A DNA stretch of 64,000 bases. Origin: Adiantum capillus-veneris. Lineage: Eukaryota > Streptophyta > Polypodiopsida > Polypodiales > Pteridaceae. A program made the position numbers and the translations under genes. This document shows positions 44,676 to 58,896 of the stretch, one piece after another. Below the pieces are notes generated by a model. The model was given only the letters and a program-made list of their open reading frames with translations, searched no databases and was not told the origin of the DNA. Numbering within the stretch: position 1 is the first letter of the stretch; each line of letters begins with the position of its first letter. The DNA lies in the NCBI GenBank assembly GCA_014529385.2, contig CM043969.1:35661446-35725445 (forward strand). Reading direction: 5' to 3'.

Positions 44676-46853
44676 TGATAGCCGTTTTTGGACTCTCCGT
44701 AATTGCCATAGTAAGTTAACCCACCCTATCAAATCACTTAAACACTATGGCTATCCCTACCATTTCACTGTACATAGGTGTGTGTGAGTTAGGGGACTTT
44801 CCCCATATTTTCTTAAAAACCCTCAATTAGCTAGTCACTGGGCTAATTGAGCCAAAAAAATAAATAAATAAATAAATTGTAAGTTATTATCGCCCATTTG
44901 TGTGTAAATATTTCATTGTATATAGGGCCTAAATAAAAGGAATTTTCATAATTATTTTGGTATTTATTTAAATATTTCTACCTATGGTGTGTTATTTATG
45001 CTATGTACATTGACTCACCATTACCATATTTTTTCTTACCATTTTGCATACTCTTTATTCCATATAAAAATAATTTCATGCAAGCCTCTCTTATTTTTGG
45101 TGTAACTCCATCCCAACAAAAATCCAAAAAAACTAGTTTATTTATGTGTATATTTTTTCACTATTGTCATTTTTTCTTTCCTACATCTATTCTCTATTAC
45201 TCTCATAAATTAGACCACAAAAAATATTCATCTTTTTATAATAGACTTATAATGAGAGAGATTTATTTTGACCCCTTTATATTTTTTCCACCTATATTAT
45301 TTATATTTGACATGTCATATTTTTTTAGACCCCTCAATATTTGATTTTCTTAGTTGTACTATTCACTTATATCATGATCTCAATAATATCTTCAATTATA
45401 GACCTATTAAATAAGGTCAAGGGTATGTGGCATGCATGCATGCACCATGGGGAGCTCACTCTTGGAGGTATTCAAAAGAATTATCGCAAGAAGGACCTCA
45501 CAAGGATTTTGTGCAGTGGAAAAAAACAGTCGGTTTTGCTAAATTTTTAAAGATTACATGCTCCCCAAATTTGAAAAGGTGATACAAACAAAAGTTGTAG
45601 CTCGTGAGCTGAAATTTCACCTCAAATTTTTTCATATTTTTTTGAGCTACGAGCTGTGAGCTATGATTTTATTGGTGGATCCGAGTTTGCCCATGCTATG
45701 CAGCCACACTCCCTCTTCCACTTTATCATTTTCCTCTTTCACACACACTCCTCCCTCTCCTTCCCACTCCAAAACCTGCAACTCCCATGTCCTAATTTAC
45801 CCTCTTCACCATTGCCACATCTCTCACACCTCCATAGCCTTCATCCTCCATTTCTACACCCTATGTGTCCCCCTTTCTCTCTACATATATGTCCATATTA
45901 CCATACTCTCTTCAGCTTTCTAAAGAACTTCAAAAAATCAGCAAAAATCTAAGGATAACCTCTACAAATGAAGGCTTTTATCATGAATTTTCCAAGGTTT
46001 GAAGATAACGTAGCTTCATCGACACGCTTTACTTCGCCATGCTGACCGCTTCTTCTATCGGTGCTGTAAAGAAGTGAATGTCAACTTCTCCAAGCTTCAA
46101 CCTTGCTTTAGAAGCTTATCCCTTCTCTAACTTTTCTCATCATATATCTCACCATTTGGTGAATGATTTTGTAAATATTTTGTAGTGATAATTACTAACT
46201 ACTAACCACTAACCTTATTGTAAAATGCACCCTCTACTAGATTAGGCACTCCCAAATTATTCACTCAATCCTCTCTCCTTTCATCCTCAATAATTCTCTT
46301 CCGTTGAGCCCACATCCATGTGACTCAAAGGACAAGAGAGACCCACCCTCATTAAAAAAAATAAAAATATGCATAATCTTTTATTCCTTCAAATAAACTT
46401 GATTAGGCCTAATGCAAATCGGGGCTTCTAAAACCTATAAATAGAGCCCTTCTCTCCCTTGTAAATAATGACATGATCACACTACACCACACCATTCTCA
46501 ACACATAACACACCACTCTTCAAGACTAGTTGTGTTGAGTGTGTGCATTGTGAGTGCTCTATTCCATCACTACACATAGGTGCATGGAGAAGGTTGAAGT
46601 TAGTTATGCCATCTAGAGGAGTGGAGTGATACTATACTCTGCAATCACACTTGTAGCCTACTCTTGTCCATAAATAAGATTCATAGTTTTGGGTGCAATT
46701 GTATGCTGCAACTATGACTCTTCTCTCCAAATTGACTTGATCAGTTTGTTGTGCCATTTCATGCTTGGTGGTTTGAGGGCTTGTTGAATTGTTTGCCTAA
46801 AAGGTCAATTGTAAGAGGGTGCTCGGTGAGAGGGCTTTCGTGACCCTAAGACA
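44676..46853 (+). repeat. E2 3' LTR
   Basis: Direct copy of 29,468-31,670 with few differences by eye and one deletion of about 36 bp near 46,745. TATAAATA lies near 46,436-46,443. The high similarity of the two LTRs indicates a fairly recent insertion. Confidence 0.88.
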
Positions 46854-46859
46854 ATTTGT

Positions 46860-47640
<781 letters not shown>

Positions 47641-48015
47641 ATATTATGAGACAAGTTATATATCATGGCCGGAGACCAACCTTATTTGAGCTTGCAAACT
47701 CAATGAACTACTGACAAGAGCTACTGCAACGGGACATGTTGGAGGAGAATCAAGCGCGCACGTGTGTGTATGCCTTGGAAGTAGCTAGATTCCACACCTA
47801 ACCAAACAGATACAATTGGCACGTGTTAGCAGAGAAAGGCATTGTTGTACATAGTGCAATGCACAAAAGTTGAGGGGTCAATAAGCGCTGGCGTTAACAC
47901 ACACAAGGGAGGAATGAAGAAGCTAACATGTGAAGAAATTATAGGCTAGGCGAACAATATCCTAGCTATGGAAAATACCGGCCAATGGGATAGGGTAGCA
48001 AGAGGTCAAGAAAAT

Positions 48016-48110
<95 letters not shown>

Positions 48111-48123
48111 ATGGAGAGAAAAT

Positions 48124-48192
<69 letters not shown>

Positions 48193-48828
48193 GGAATTCA
48201 TACCCTTTGGAGTTTGGTACCTGGAAAAACAAATTCTTCAGGTCTGGGGAAAAGTGTAAGGACACACAACCTAGGAAAAGCATACCCAAGTGCCTACTTT
48301 CTATATAAGAAAGAAGTGGAAACTCCTTGTGTGGGTAGGAGGGAAGGGGATCCACGGTGGCAAGTGCATGCCTGTCACACCTTTGAAAGATGGCCATCAA
48401 TTTTCTCACACTGGCAGATTGTAAATTTGGGCAAAAAGGTAAATTCGGGTGGGGGGACGACACCATTTAAATGCGATGGGAATAAGATCCTTTTGGGGAA
48501 CCACGACTAGAAAAAAGGGTGAGTTGATCATGTAAAGTTGCACAGCCACATTGTAGTTATTTGGTTGAGAATTTAGAGCTAGACAAAAGAAGGGTGGCTA
48601 AACTTGTGTACAGAAAACCTTCCCTCGTCAGACCTTCGATACTAGTCAATTTGGGGTGCTTTGTAATTTCAGTTTGAATGATCCATATGCAAGAATATGG
48701 GTTAAGTTGCTATATTAATCAAATCTTGTACCTAATAAGCTTCCTTCCCTATCCTTTTCTCCTCTCCATCTAGCATGGGTGTGATGAAAAGCCTATCTTT
48801 TCCCCTCCTCTCCTTTGTGAGCATCATC
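47641..48828. repeat. Two long AG microsatellites; no recognised gene
   Basis: (AG)n tracts lie at about 48,017-48,103 and 48,127-48,187, joined by GATGGAGAGATGGAGAGAAAATT. The rest shows no gene I can support. Confidence 0.7.
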
Positions 48829-51800
48829 ATGGAGAGGTATGTTGAAATGGATGGCATCTTCAACACCCAAGAGAGCTTATCTAGTAGCACAAGTGAAGGA
48901 GATGATGGTGTACAAGAATACAAGAGGATGAGTTTGAAATAGACCATTGCAATGTTGAAAATGAACCTTTTCCAAATGTGTCTCAACATATATCCCCAAG
49001 GTATTTCTTATTTGATAGAGATGCATATAGACTTATGGTTTCCGCATTCCATGAGGATATCTCTATGTCCTTGTATACTATAAAATCATGTGATCATAGG
49101 GGAATGCTTGACCTCAAAAAGTGGTGCAAAATGAAAGAGGTATTGTGCTTGAAAGAAGAAGAAGATGGAACACTTTCTATTCGCCTCAAGTTTGATCCAT
49201 CACTAAGGGTTGCTTATATTGAGGATTGGCAAAGTAGTATCAAAGGTACACAGTGCATGGAAGCCTCCTCTAACTATAGGGATCTTGCCAACATGCTAAA
49301 TACATTCACGCCAACCTGGTGCATTGATATCCATTTCTATGAGTTTGCATTCTCCTACATCAAGGAGTTTGTCAAGTCTTGTGGATGCAACCGTCAGAGG
49401 AAGAAAAATATGGCTACTCAATATAAGTTGGAACTCAATAAAACTTTGTCTTATGAAATAAAGACTTTAAGAGCTAGCATCAACATACAACTACAACAAC
49501 TAATGAATGAGCATAAGGTATGGCTTGTTATGGTGCAATTCTCAAGGAGACATTTCCCTTCAATTGCAACACTTGACTACAGGTGTCATAGAGGTGGAAA
49601 GCCAATATGTAGTGGCAAGTTAAGGAGATTGAGGACATGTAAGAGATGTGATTGTCCTTTCATAGTTCAAGTGCAGATTTTTGATGATAATGATGAGGTT
49701 GCTTTACAAATTCACCCTCACCATGAAGGACATGTACATGGTATAAGAAGTGACCTCTACCATTTTCCGATTCATCCATCTTTCGTGGAGTGTTGTACAA
49801 AGGAATTTTTTGCAGTAGGTAGCTCTTGTCATGTTGTGCACAAATGTCCTTATCTAAAGAAATGTATTAAATGGATAGGTCTTCCATGCTTCATCAAACC
49901 ATCCATTGATTTTTCATGATTCCAAGGGAAGTACAAATACTATCATATCAGAAGGGCATTGAAGGTATGCTTTGTTTCCTTTTACGTCATGTAATATTGG
50001 AGCATATTTTGTAGATTTTTTTGGAAAATAGCCCTATTGAAAGGTGCATGTAGGATTCCCAATGGTGATTGGGCATCCATATTTGCAGATTTCGTAGCTT
50101 TGCAAAAGCAACACGAGGTTGCAAGAGATGTCCCTTACACTATCGAAGCCCGCGTTTGTATTCTATTGGCATGACCTGCCGGTAATTTACTTTCAACATT
50201 GTCATGTGTCAGTTCATAGGTGGTATATTTTCAGCCTTATAACCCAAGTGCGCAAGACCCAAAAGATAGGCCATTTATTTTAGTTCTACAAGACAATTGG
50301 ATGCTGAAAATTGCCATGCGATTCTTGTCAAACAGTGCATGGGCAATTGACAGCACCTTCAAAACAAACATGTTTGGTCTACCATTGTTTGCAGTAGTGA
50401 TACCCAACCAACTAGGGCAAGGAATCCCAATATGAGTTATGCTATGCACAACTGATGATGGGGCTCATCATGATGTTATTGCTTTAGAGGTGATAATACG
50501 CACAATATTTTCATGGATGGGTTGCATCCGACCTACTACATTGGTCATTGACAAGTAACAACAAGAATTAGAAGTATTGCTTAAGTTGGGAAGACACAAT
50601 AGAAGGAGAGTGTCAATAATTCTCATGTCACATTATCCTTTGTTGGTTCCAGACTAAGAAGGCATGGGTAGATAACCTTCCTCGTCAAGTACAAACCCTA
50701 CTCTTTTGTGAAAATATGGCTTTTTGTCTAAGCTATTTTTACTATCTTGTTGTTCTTGAAGGTTCCAAAGGAGTTAAGAGGGGATTTTCATATGGAGATG
50801 TCAAATCTTTTGCAATGTCCAAGAAAGGTGGACTTTGATGGTAGATATCAACAATTACTTGGCCGATATTCAAACCACCCCAATGTGATTCTCTATGTTA
50901 CTAATGGATGGTATGGAAATTTTTGCATTGGGAGATCGCGATGGCGAAAATTTGGAAGACTATTTCCCCACGGCAATGTTGACACCACAAACTTGGTAGC
51001 ACGATTGTGGCAATGCATCAAGTATACTCTACTAGATGCTCGTATAAACCGCTCCACTGTGGATTTGATACATGAAATTATTGGTGATTCCAAGAGTAGA
51101 AATCACATGGGTGAAACTTTACTAAGATAGTTTATGCAAAACCAAGAAATAGGTACCATTGATATCATCTATGCAAAAGTCCCATCCTTTTTTTTGTCAC
51201 ATAATGGCTCACAAAGATGATGTGTGCACCTGACTTTGGCCGTTTTGGAGTTGAAGGTTCTTCATCAAAACACACTAGCATGTTGCATGAGAGGGATAAA
51301 ATACTACACAGATTTACGCTTGACCCCACAAGCCTCCTCGTCATCAACGAAATGATGTTTCAATTCAAGATACAAAGCTTAAGTACGCCAACCAAATGGT
51401 ATAACGTGAGTTTACAAGCTAGCCATTGTGGTTGCCCTAATTGGAGTTCTGAATGCAAGCATATTTATGGCATTAGATTGATAGTCACTCAACATTTCCA
51501 ATATTCTAATTCTATTGTTTTCATTGTGGATAGAGCTCATGAGATGATGGAGAGTTTTGAGGATGAAAATGTTGATGAAAGCAACCCAGCAAATGATGTA
51601 GCTGAGTGTTTGCAAGAAATCAAGGATATTGTACAAAATTTAGAGACAGGTCTATCAAATCAAAGTATTAGAGGGATAGGGATTCTCATGCATCAAGTTC
51701 GGATGGCACAAGACACTTTGATATCTCTAGTGACTCCCAAGAAGATTCAATGGCCTATTGGAGGAAGCATTCACCAAATCCAAGCACATGTTACCGAAAC

Positions 51801-52300
51801 TTGACTTGGTAATCATGGAAAAAGTGCAAGATGGAGGTGGAGTCCTCAAATCCAAGTGCTACTAAAGGATTATTTACACAACCTCAAAGACCAACTTGTC
51901 AAACTAGAACTCTTAGAAGAAATCACCAACATGGTCGTCATCAAGTTTGATTTGATGAGCGGCCCCGCATTTTCTATCACCACTGATGCACAAAGACCCT
52001 ATTGTTGGACCCTACAGGTACATTTTGTGTCATGCATGCAATGCAACATTACCATTGAAAAGCAGACATTGTGGAACAGAGGATGCAAAAAATCTGATTG
52101 GACGGGAGGTCCAAGATTGTGATGGGTCAAGCAGATTTCGTTCTGTCATTTCTTCATGTGAACATGAGAAAAGAGTAGATGCTAAGTTCATCCTTACTCT
52201 AATTATCATAGATGATGTCACTACAAAAGTGCTTGCCTCGGATATGAGAATTTTGCTTACTTATAGCCTAAACACTCCAACCCAATTACCAATTTTGTAA
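48829..52300 (+). pseudogene. Mutator-like (MULE) transposase with SWIM zinc finger, decayed
   Basis: A likely ATG lies at 48,829, with a frameshift near 48,922. The frame from 48,978 to 49,919 has a Cys/His-rich region (CHRGGKP.., CKRCDCPF, HHEGHVHG) that resembles the DNA-binding N-terminal part of MULE/FAR1-type proteins. The catalytic region follows at about 50,220-50,560, with WAIDSTFKTNMFGLPLF (first Asp) and TLVIDK (second Asp). A SWIM finger CGCPNWSSECKH (CxC...CxH) lies at about 51,426-51,461. A second Cys pair follows at about 52,030-52,080. Several stops (for example at about 50,433 and 50,556) and frame changes mean it is inactive. The protein would cut and paste its own element. 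I could not find the terminal repeats. Confidence 0.7.
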
Positions 52301-52600
52301 GCATGATTGGTGTTGCAAGCCTACTTATGTAATGTTATTTCTAATATGTTGTGCTACTTTTTGTAATGTTACTTATTTAGTGTTAACCAATATCAAATCG
52401 TCAAGTTCATATTTGGGATGCAGGCCAAATTTATTGGTTATAGACCGAATTTACAAAATTTATAGAGAGCACTTGCATGTGACAATTTCGGCAGGCCGAA
52501 TTTTACAAAAATTCCAAAGAGCTCACAATTTAGACTTTTTGTTTAGCATGCCAAACTTACAATCAAGAATGAACCATAACCCAAGCAACAAAAAGCACCT
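52301..52600. other. No recognised gene
   Basis: AT-rich sequence after the MULE gene. It may contain the end of that element, but no inverted repeat is recognised. Confidence 0.4.
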
Positions 52601-53432
52601 TAAAACCAAAAACCATACACAACAAAGCATAAACCATGGAAATAGGAGACCATAAGGCGAGGTCCTCATATCATCAACCACGACGAGACCAAATGTCTTA
52701 AAGCATCAATGTACTCCATGTTGTAGATCGTAATCCATACTAGCATGAACCATCCATCAAATACGGGTACCGATGAATCATAAACCATGATCATGAAAGG
52801 AAAAAACATCACATACATGACCGTAGAACCAAAAATCCATACCCAACAGAGCATAAACCATGACCATAGGAAACCAAAAGTCGAGGTCCTCATATCATCA
52901 ACCACGACAAGATTGAATGTCGTAAACCATGAATTTACTCCACGTCGTAGATCGTGATTCATACAACCATGGACCATCCATCAAATCCCTTTACAGATGC
53001 CACATAAACCATGAACATGAAAGCAAAAAGAATCACGTAGATGACCATGAACATGACCATAGAACCAAAAACCGTACACAATGGTGCGTAAACTATGACC
53101 ATAGGAAACCATGCATACTTCAAGGTCCGTATATCATCAACTACGACGAGACTGAATGTCTTAAACCATGAAATTTCTCCACGTCATAGACCATAATCCA
53201 AACAAGCATGAGCCAACCATCAAATACTTTCAACAATGATGCGTAAACCATGACCACAAAAGAAAAAAACATCACGTAGATGACCATGAACATGACCACA
53301 AAAACCAAAAACCCTACACAACAGACCAAAACCGAACATAAGCATCGACATCACCATCGATCCAAAAACCATAAACAATGAAGCATAAGCCATGACTATA
53401 CATGACCATCAACCGTAGCATAAACCATGAAT
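52600..53432. repeat. Tandem repeat, period about 225-240 bp, 3.5 units
   Basis: The phrase AACC.TAC.CAA followed by GC.TAAACCATGACCATAGGAAACC, then GTCCTCATATCATCAACCACGACGAG-type text, recurs from about 52,611, 52,834, 53,070 and 53,310. Within the units the shorter word CATAAACCATGACCATGAA also recurs. Short ORFs on both strands are by-products. Confidence 0.8.
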
Positions 53433-53438
53433 CTATGA

Positions 53439-55021
53439 TGCAACATTTAATGGTCTAGTAACTTGTAGTGGAAAATAACATAGACATAGTGAACATTTCA
53501 TTAGAATAGATTCCTAATGAGCATAGCAAGACTGCTTGGATGGAGAGAGCAACAAAAAGCAACCTAGCTAGATATGAATGAACAATACTTCAAAAAGAGA
53601 GAGAAACTAAGTTGGTGACAATAGTTGAGGAATGAATTTACATGGAGCCAGACCCCCTCCAAAACTCTTTGTATTATAGGTTTCCCCCATCAAGGGAGAC
53701 ATTTTACAATACAATACTTTGTGTTCCTTCAATAACTTGCTGGTGCAATGAAGATGGAAGATTCAAGCACCAAGCTCACACTTGTAAAACACAACATCAA
53801 TTCCCTCAGAGTCTCAGACCCAAGACGTCACACACCTTCGAAGATGGTGAGAGCTAGCGGGGTATGAGTGTAGATCGAGAGAAAGAAGGAGTATTCTTAC
53901 GAGAACAAAGTATGTCTCCTCACATAATCACTCAAAATAGCTTAGCATAGCTTAGTAATTAGCATGGTAGAGGAGATGATCATGCATTAGAGCTTGAATC
54001 TTGGTTGGATTTGCATTACAAAGCCAAGAGTTATTGGTGTAGGCCTCCCTTCTCACAAGCTTGGAGTAGATGATGAGCTTTCCATTAAAGCTTGAGAAGG
54101 AGATAGTATTCTTTACTCCACACATGAGATTGTGTGAGTGTGTGTGTGTGATAATGCCTTGCCAAAATCAGCCCCCCCTCTCTCTTGGTCGACCTCTCTT
54201 GCTTTTTATCATGGTGGCATCCCATTGGCCTCTTCAAAGCTTAGCCAATGACAATTAAGAAGCATAAGTGATAGCCTTATGAAGTGTATCCCCCTTTCCT
54301 CTTTTGTGAGAGATTTAGGTATTTAAATAATTCAACTAAACTCTCATTGGAGCCCTTAGCCTTTTGGCCAATAAGAATCAGGCAAGCCATTGGGATGTTC
54401 AATGCTCATTGGACCCCATGGGAGATTGTCCAATAGTCTTCTAGAGAGCTTAATCTCTATGGTTCATTCATCAAGTGTCTTTAAATGAATTAAACTAAAT
54501 TCACTCTAGCCTAATTCTCATCGGTCCATCTCTATGGCCATCCAATAGGATTTGAATGCACCTTGGGGGCAACTGGGCTAGGGAGTTGACATGGGTCGAC
54601 TATGCCCTTTGTGTAAAGGGAGCCTGCAAGAGTATGTGTGTGTTTCTCCCTCATCCCCTACTAAAAGGGCTGGACCCCTCAAGGATAGGGATGTGGGAAG
54701 ACTTTTGAGTCTTTCCACAAGCATCCAGTGTACCCTAGCTTGACCATTGGAGTACATAACTTTTGAATTTTGGAACCTTAGCATTTTGGAAGTCTTAATG
54801 GGCTGAACCTTAAGGTCTTTGAAGCTCAATGAGGCACGTTTCTCTTTTGTAGATGGCCCCCCCTTTGGATCCCTATTTTCCCTACTTTGCATCCCTACTC
54901 TAACCAGTCTGCCAGTCTAACCAATATTCTAGCTTTTTCTCCCTTGGTACTTTCCCATATTAAATTATCATTTTAATATGAGAAAATCATTTAGGAGAAT
55001 TAGATATTAGTTATTATGACA
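53439..55021 (-). repeat. E3 3' LTR
   Basis: On the plus strand it begins TGCAACATTTAATGG and ends TTATTATGACA. It matches 60,179-61,728 throughout by eye with scattered differences. Confidence 0.88.
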
Positions 55022-55150
55022 TTAAGTCTCTCTTGAAATCATAGTAGTCCTCGACTATGGGGTAGAGAAGATAAAGCCTATTCATTAGTCTTTTTTCTAT
55101 GGGTAGAGGATCCCTATTTTACCCTACGACATCATTCTAGAATGGATGAC

Positions 55151-55409
55151 TAATCCATTTGGTACTTGAGAGCCTAAGCTTCCGCAAGCATGTCTGTGCA
55201 TTAGTCCTATCAATCTTCCATAGTAGAGTGACAAGCTCTACTTCGTGTTTGGAAGACGTCGTCTTCGCAAACTTGATCCTAATCCATTTGGTACTTGAGA
55301 GCCTAAGCTTCCGCAAGCATGTCTGTGCATTAGTCCTATCAATCTTCCATAGTAGAGTGACAAGCTCTACTTCGTGTTTGGAAGACGTCGTCTTTGCAAA
55401 CTTGATCCT
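55151..55409. repeat. 129-bp tandem duplication in the E3 3' untranslated region
   Basis: Two almost identical 129-bp units start at 55,151 and 55,280 (TAATCCATTTGGTACTTGAG). They differ by about one base (TTCGCAA versus TTTGCAA). Both strands are open through the repeat only because the period is a multiple of three. Confidence 0.92.
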
Positions 55410-55503
55410 AAGCATGCATACTTTTTAACAATTGTGCACAATAAAGAAAAAGAGAGACTTATAAGACAAAAACTTTGTTCATTTTAAACATTTTTACATT
55501 TGC

Positions 55504-56916
55504 TTACTCTAGAGAAGCATTGTAAGCATTGACAAGGTTTAGGTTATCCTTTAATTGTATGCCTTGCATCCATCTAGCATCTTCAAAAGGATAGTTCTTA
55601 AACTTAATAAGATACCATCGTATTATCTTACCGCCTCTCAATACCTTGTCTTCATGTCGGAGAATGGACTTGGACTGCAGCACCTCTTCTTGGTCCTTGA
55701 TCTCTAGTGGGTCTTCAATAGTTGGTTCTTGAGGTGGCTCTCCTTTGTAAGGCTTTAGTAGATTCACATGGAAAGCATTGTGTATGAGACAATGACTAGG
55801 CAACTTAAGTTGATAGGCCATCTCATTGATTGGTCTAAGAATTTGGAAGGGACCATAGTACCTTTTTGCTAGCTTAGCATAGTACTTTTGGTGTCCCGTA
55901 GGATTCATGCCCGTTGTGTGCCTTAATCGAGCCTCGGGAAATTTAAGCAAGACCCAATCAATTTCTTTAAAGGCTTGGGCTCTTATGTGCTTATCAACAG
56001 CAACCTATTGCCTTTTCTATGAGATAGAGATAGCATCCTTAATGTTTTTCAAAGATACTTGTAGGTCTCGGCTATACTCATCTGCAGTGAAGATCTACCC
56101 GTGTACCTTAAGTAGCAGGGGACTTTTAGATCTTCCCTCAATTACCTCAAAAGATAATTTTCTCATGGAGGTATGTACAATATTATTGTAGGCATACTCC
56201 ACTAAAAGTAAGTACTTCTCCCATTGAGACATTTGATCTACTTCCGTTACATAGGCTTTTAGTACATCATGAATTGTTAGGTTAGCTATTCCACTTTGGC
56301 CATCCGTTTGAGGGTGATAGGCCGAAGAGAAGTATAGCCTTGTCCATAAATTCTTAAAGAGACCCTTCCAAAAATTACTAGTCATTATAGGATCTCTATT
56401 CGACACTATGGACATTTGCAAGCCATGGTACTTGAAGATTTGTGATATGAAGAGGGTTGCCATTTGATGGGGTTTGATAGTCTTTTTGACAAATATACAA
56501 TGAGCTTGTTTGTTGAACCTGTCTACTATCATCCATATTCCCATATTTCCATGGATAGACTTAGGAAATCCAAAGGTAAAATCCATGGATATGCTCTCCA
56601 ATGGTGAATTAGGGATTGCCAAAGGTTGAAGCAATCCATGTTGCTTTTCTCTATCAAACTTCATCTTTTGGCATACCACACATTTAGAAACATACTCTTG
56701 TATGTTTGCTTTCATGGCAGGCCAATAAAAATATGTTTCTATCCCTTTTAGGGTAGACTGAATCCCTCTATGCCTCACATAAGGAGAAGCATGAGATTCA
56801 TACATTACTTTCTCACGTAGTGAGTTAGTAACGCATAGTCTATTGCCATAGAGAAAATAACCATCTTGTAAGGTAGATGGTTCCTCTTTCTTTCCTAATG
56901 CAAGGGTTGAAATCAC
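55504..56916 (-). pseudogene. E3 integrase and chromodomain
   Basis: The zinc-binding region keeps H...H and CVVC. The core has the first Asp in SMDFTFG and the second in VSNRDP. At the third catalytic position the usual Glu is Gly (YHPQTDGQSGIANLT, where the family has GQ[TS]E). A frame break lies near 56,095. The C-terminal part (55,950-55,504) has KRYYGPFQILRPINEMAYQL and HNAFHVNLLKPY, then the chromodomain phrase WYLIKFKNYPFEDARW. In this lineage the chromodomain steers integration toward particular chromatin. The Gly substitution alone would abolish catalysis. Confidence 0.88.
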
Positions 56917-56919
56917 ATC

Positions 56920-58700
56920 TTACAAATGGGGATCAATAGCGTACTCATCTATCATAGAAGATAGATCATTGTGAGTTGCTATGGAAACCACATTCACTCT
57001 CGGCCATCTTGAGAGTGCATCGGCTAGTTGATTATGCTTGCCAGCAATATGAGCAATATGAAAATGAAATTGAGAAAGAAAATTTTCCCACCTCATTTGT
57101 TTGGCGGAGAGCTTGGTATACGTAAGGCTTTGATGATACATCCGCAAAATAAAAGGAGTCCCCAATAACTAGTGCTTCCATGAGTATAAAGCATGTAGAA
57201 CTGCACGGACTTCCTTTTCATATATACCTAAAGCTTACTCAACAAGGTTGAGCCTTTGACTTTCATAGGCTATGGTGTGCTCTTCTTGGAGAAAAACAGA
57301 TCCAAGGCAATCACCACAAGCATCACATTGGACCTCAAATGGCTTTGAGAGATCTGGCAGGTTAAGCATAGGTTGAGAGATAAGCTTTTCTTTAAGCTTC
57401 TCGAAAGCATTGTTCTCCTTGGTAGACCATGTAGAGCTAACATTTTTCTTTGTTAGGTCATCTAATGGTCCCGTGATTTGTGAGAACTTTTCTATGAAGT
57501 CTCTATAGTATGCACACATACCTATAGAGCTTCTTAGTTCATGTGGATTCCTTGGATTAGGCCATCCTTTTATTACCTCTAACTTTGATGGATCCATCTG
57601 GATGCCATCTTGAGAGATAATGTGACCTAAATACTAAATCTCTTGTAAGAAAAACTCACTTTTCTTTCAATTAATATAGATTTTATTCTCTCGTAAGACT
57701 TGCAATATTACCTAGAGGTGTTGCTTGTGTTCGTCTAGTGAATTAAAGTAGATGATTATATCATCAAAGAACACTACAGTAAAGGTTCGGTGAGGCTTGA
57801 ATAGCTTCTCCATCAAGCGGTTAAATGTGGTTGTGCATTGGTCAAGACAAAAGGCATGACAATATATTCGTAAAGACCAAATGTGGTGCAAAATGCGGTC
57901 TTTACAATGTCTTGATCAACTATCCTTATTTGATGATAGCCACTTTTTGGTCAATCCTACTGAAGTAGGTCGACCCTTGTAGCTTATCAAATACGTCTTC
58001 TACTTGTGGAACGAGAAACCTATTCTTGATAGTGATTCTATTTAGTGCTCTATAGTCGACACACATATGATATGTGTCATCTTTCTTTTGCACTAATAAT
58101 ACGAGTGAGCAAAATGGAGATGAGCTAGGCCTAACCATGCCCTTCTCAACTAACTCATGCACTTGCCACCTAATCTCCTCTTGTTGATCTTGAGAAACTC
58201 TATAAGGAGGTTTATTAGGAGGTGAACTTCCTGGAAGAAGTTCAATTGCATGGTCATCATTGGCTTGTTTAGGAGGTAGTTCACAAGGGATGTCCTTAAT
58301 AAAAACATCTTGAAATCCCTTGAGAAAATTGGATAATTCTAGTTCCTTGTGATTGTTTATATTTTCTTTTGCTCAAGCATTATGTTCATTTTGAGACTCT
58401 TTAACAAAAATCATGTACACAAAAATAGAGCTCTTTATTGACTTATTGAAAGCTTGCGTATGTACAATGGGTATGGTGTTACCCAACTCCTTAGCATCTA
58501 TGTACATATCTTTTATCCTGAACCTAAAGTAGATTTACCTTTTAGGGAATTTAACATTGGCAGCCATGCAATCAAACCATGATGCCCCTAGGATTACATC
58601 CTCGTGCTTGAGAGGAGAGTTAAAGAAGTCCTCCTTGTCCACAGAGCCTTGGACATGGAGCCTCAATCTCGAGTGGCTTTGAGATGTAAGCTACATATTT
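56920..58700 (-). pseudogene. E3 protease, reverse transcriptase and RNase H
   Basis: Reading down from about 58,700, traces of the protease lead to the connecting phrase ELLPGSSPPNKPPYR (about 58,240) and then the reverse transcriptase (58,162-57,926, MVRPSSSPFCSLVLLVQKKD and CVDYRALNRIT). The catalytic phrase FFDDIIIYF lies at about 57,750. The RT thumb and RNase H follow at 57,597-57,235 and 57,165-56,920 (HIAGKHNQLADALSRWP). Stop codons and frame shifts separate all these blocks. Confidence 0.85.
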
Positions 58701-58896
58701 ATGAATAGATTTGTAGGGAGAGAGCATCAATCTGTGTCATTTGGTGAGTACTTTGTCTTTGGCATCAGTAGCCAAAAATTGCTTCATGATGGAATCTCTT
58801 AAAGCTTTCCATGTTCGTGGAGCTTCACTGTTTGCCCGTAGGCTAGATCACCATTGCCTTGCAGAATTTTCAAGGTGCATAGCTTCATGGCGTAGC

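Larger units (their letters stand above)
29468..46853 (+). mobile_element. E2: Ty3/gypsy retrotransposon, Tat type, with a nested CACTA element
   Basis: Two direct LTR copies (29,468-31,670 and 44,676-46,853) enclose gag, protease, reverse transcriptase, a second RNase H and integrase in one plus-strand frame. A purine run AGGGAAGGG (44,663-44,671) lies just before the 3' LTR and serves as the polypurine tract. The element is about 10.6 kb without the 6.7-kb CACTA insertion. No target-site duplication is visible: the left flank is the E1 LTR, and the right flank starts ATTTGTACACG. It is inactive because of stops, a frameshift and the insertion. Confidence 0.9.

Noticed and set aside
44676-46859. 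A target-site duplication for E2
   Set aside because: The five bases left of the 5' LTR (TATAC) do not match those right of the 3' LTR. The left flank is another LTR, so the original flank may be lost.
47962-48510. ORFs over the AG tracts
   Set aside because: Ser-Leu runs produced by the repeat, with no coding signal outside it.
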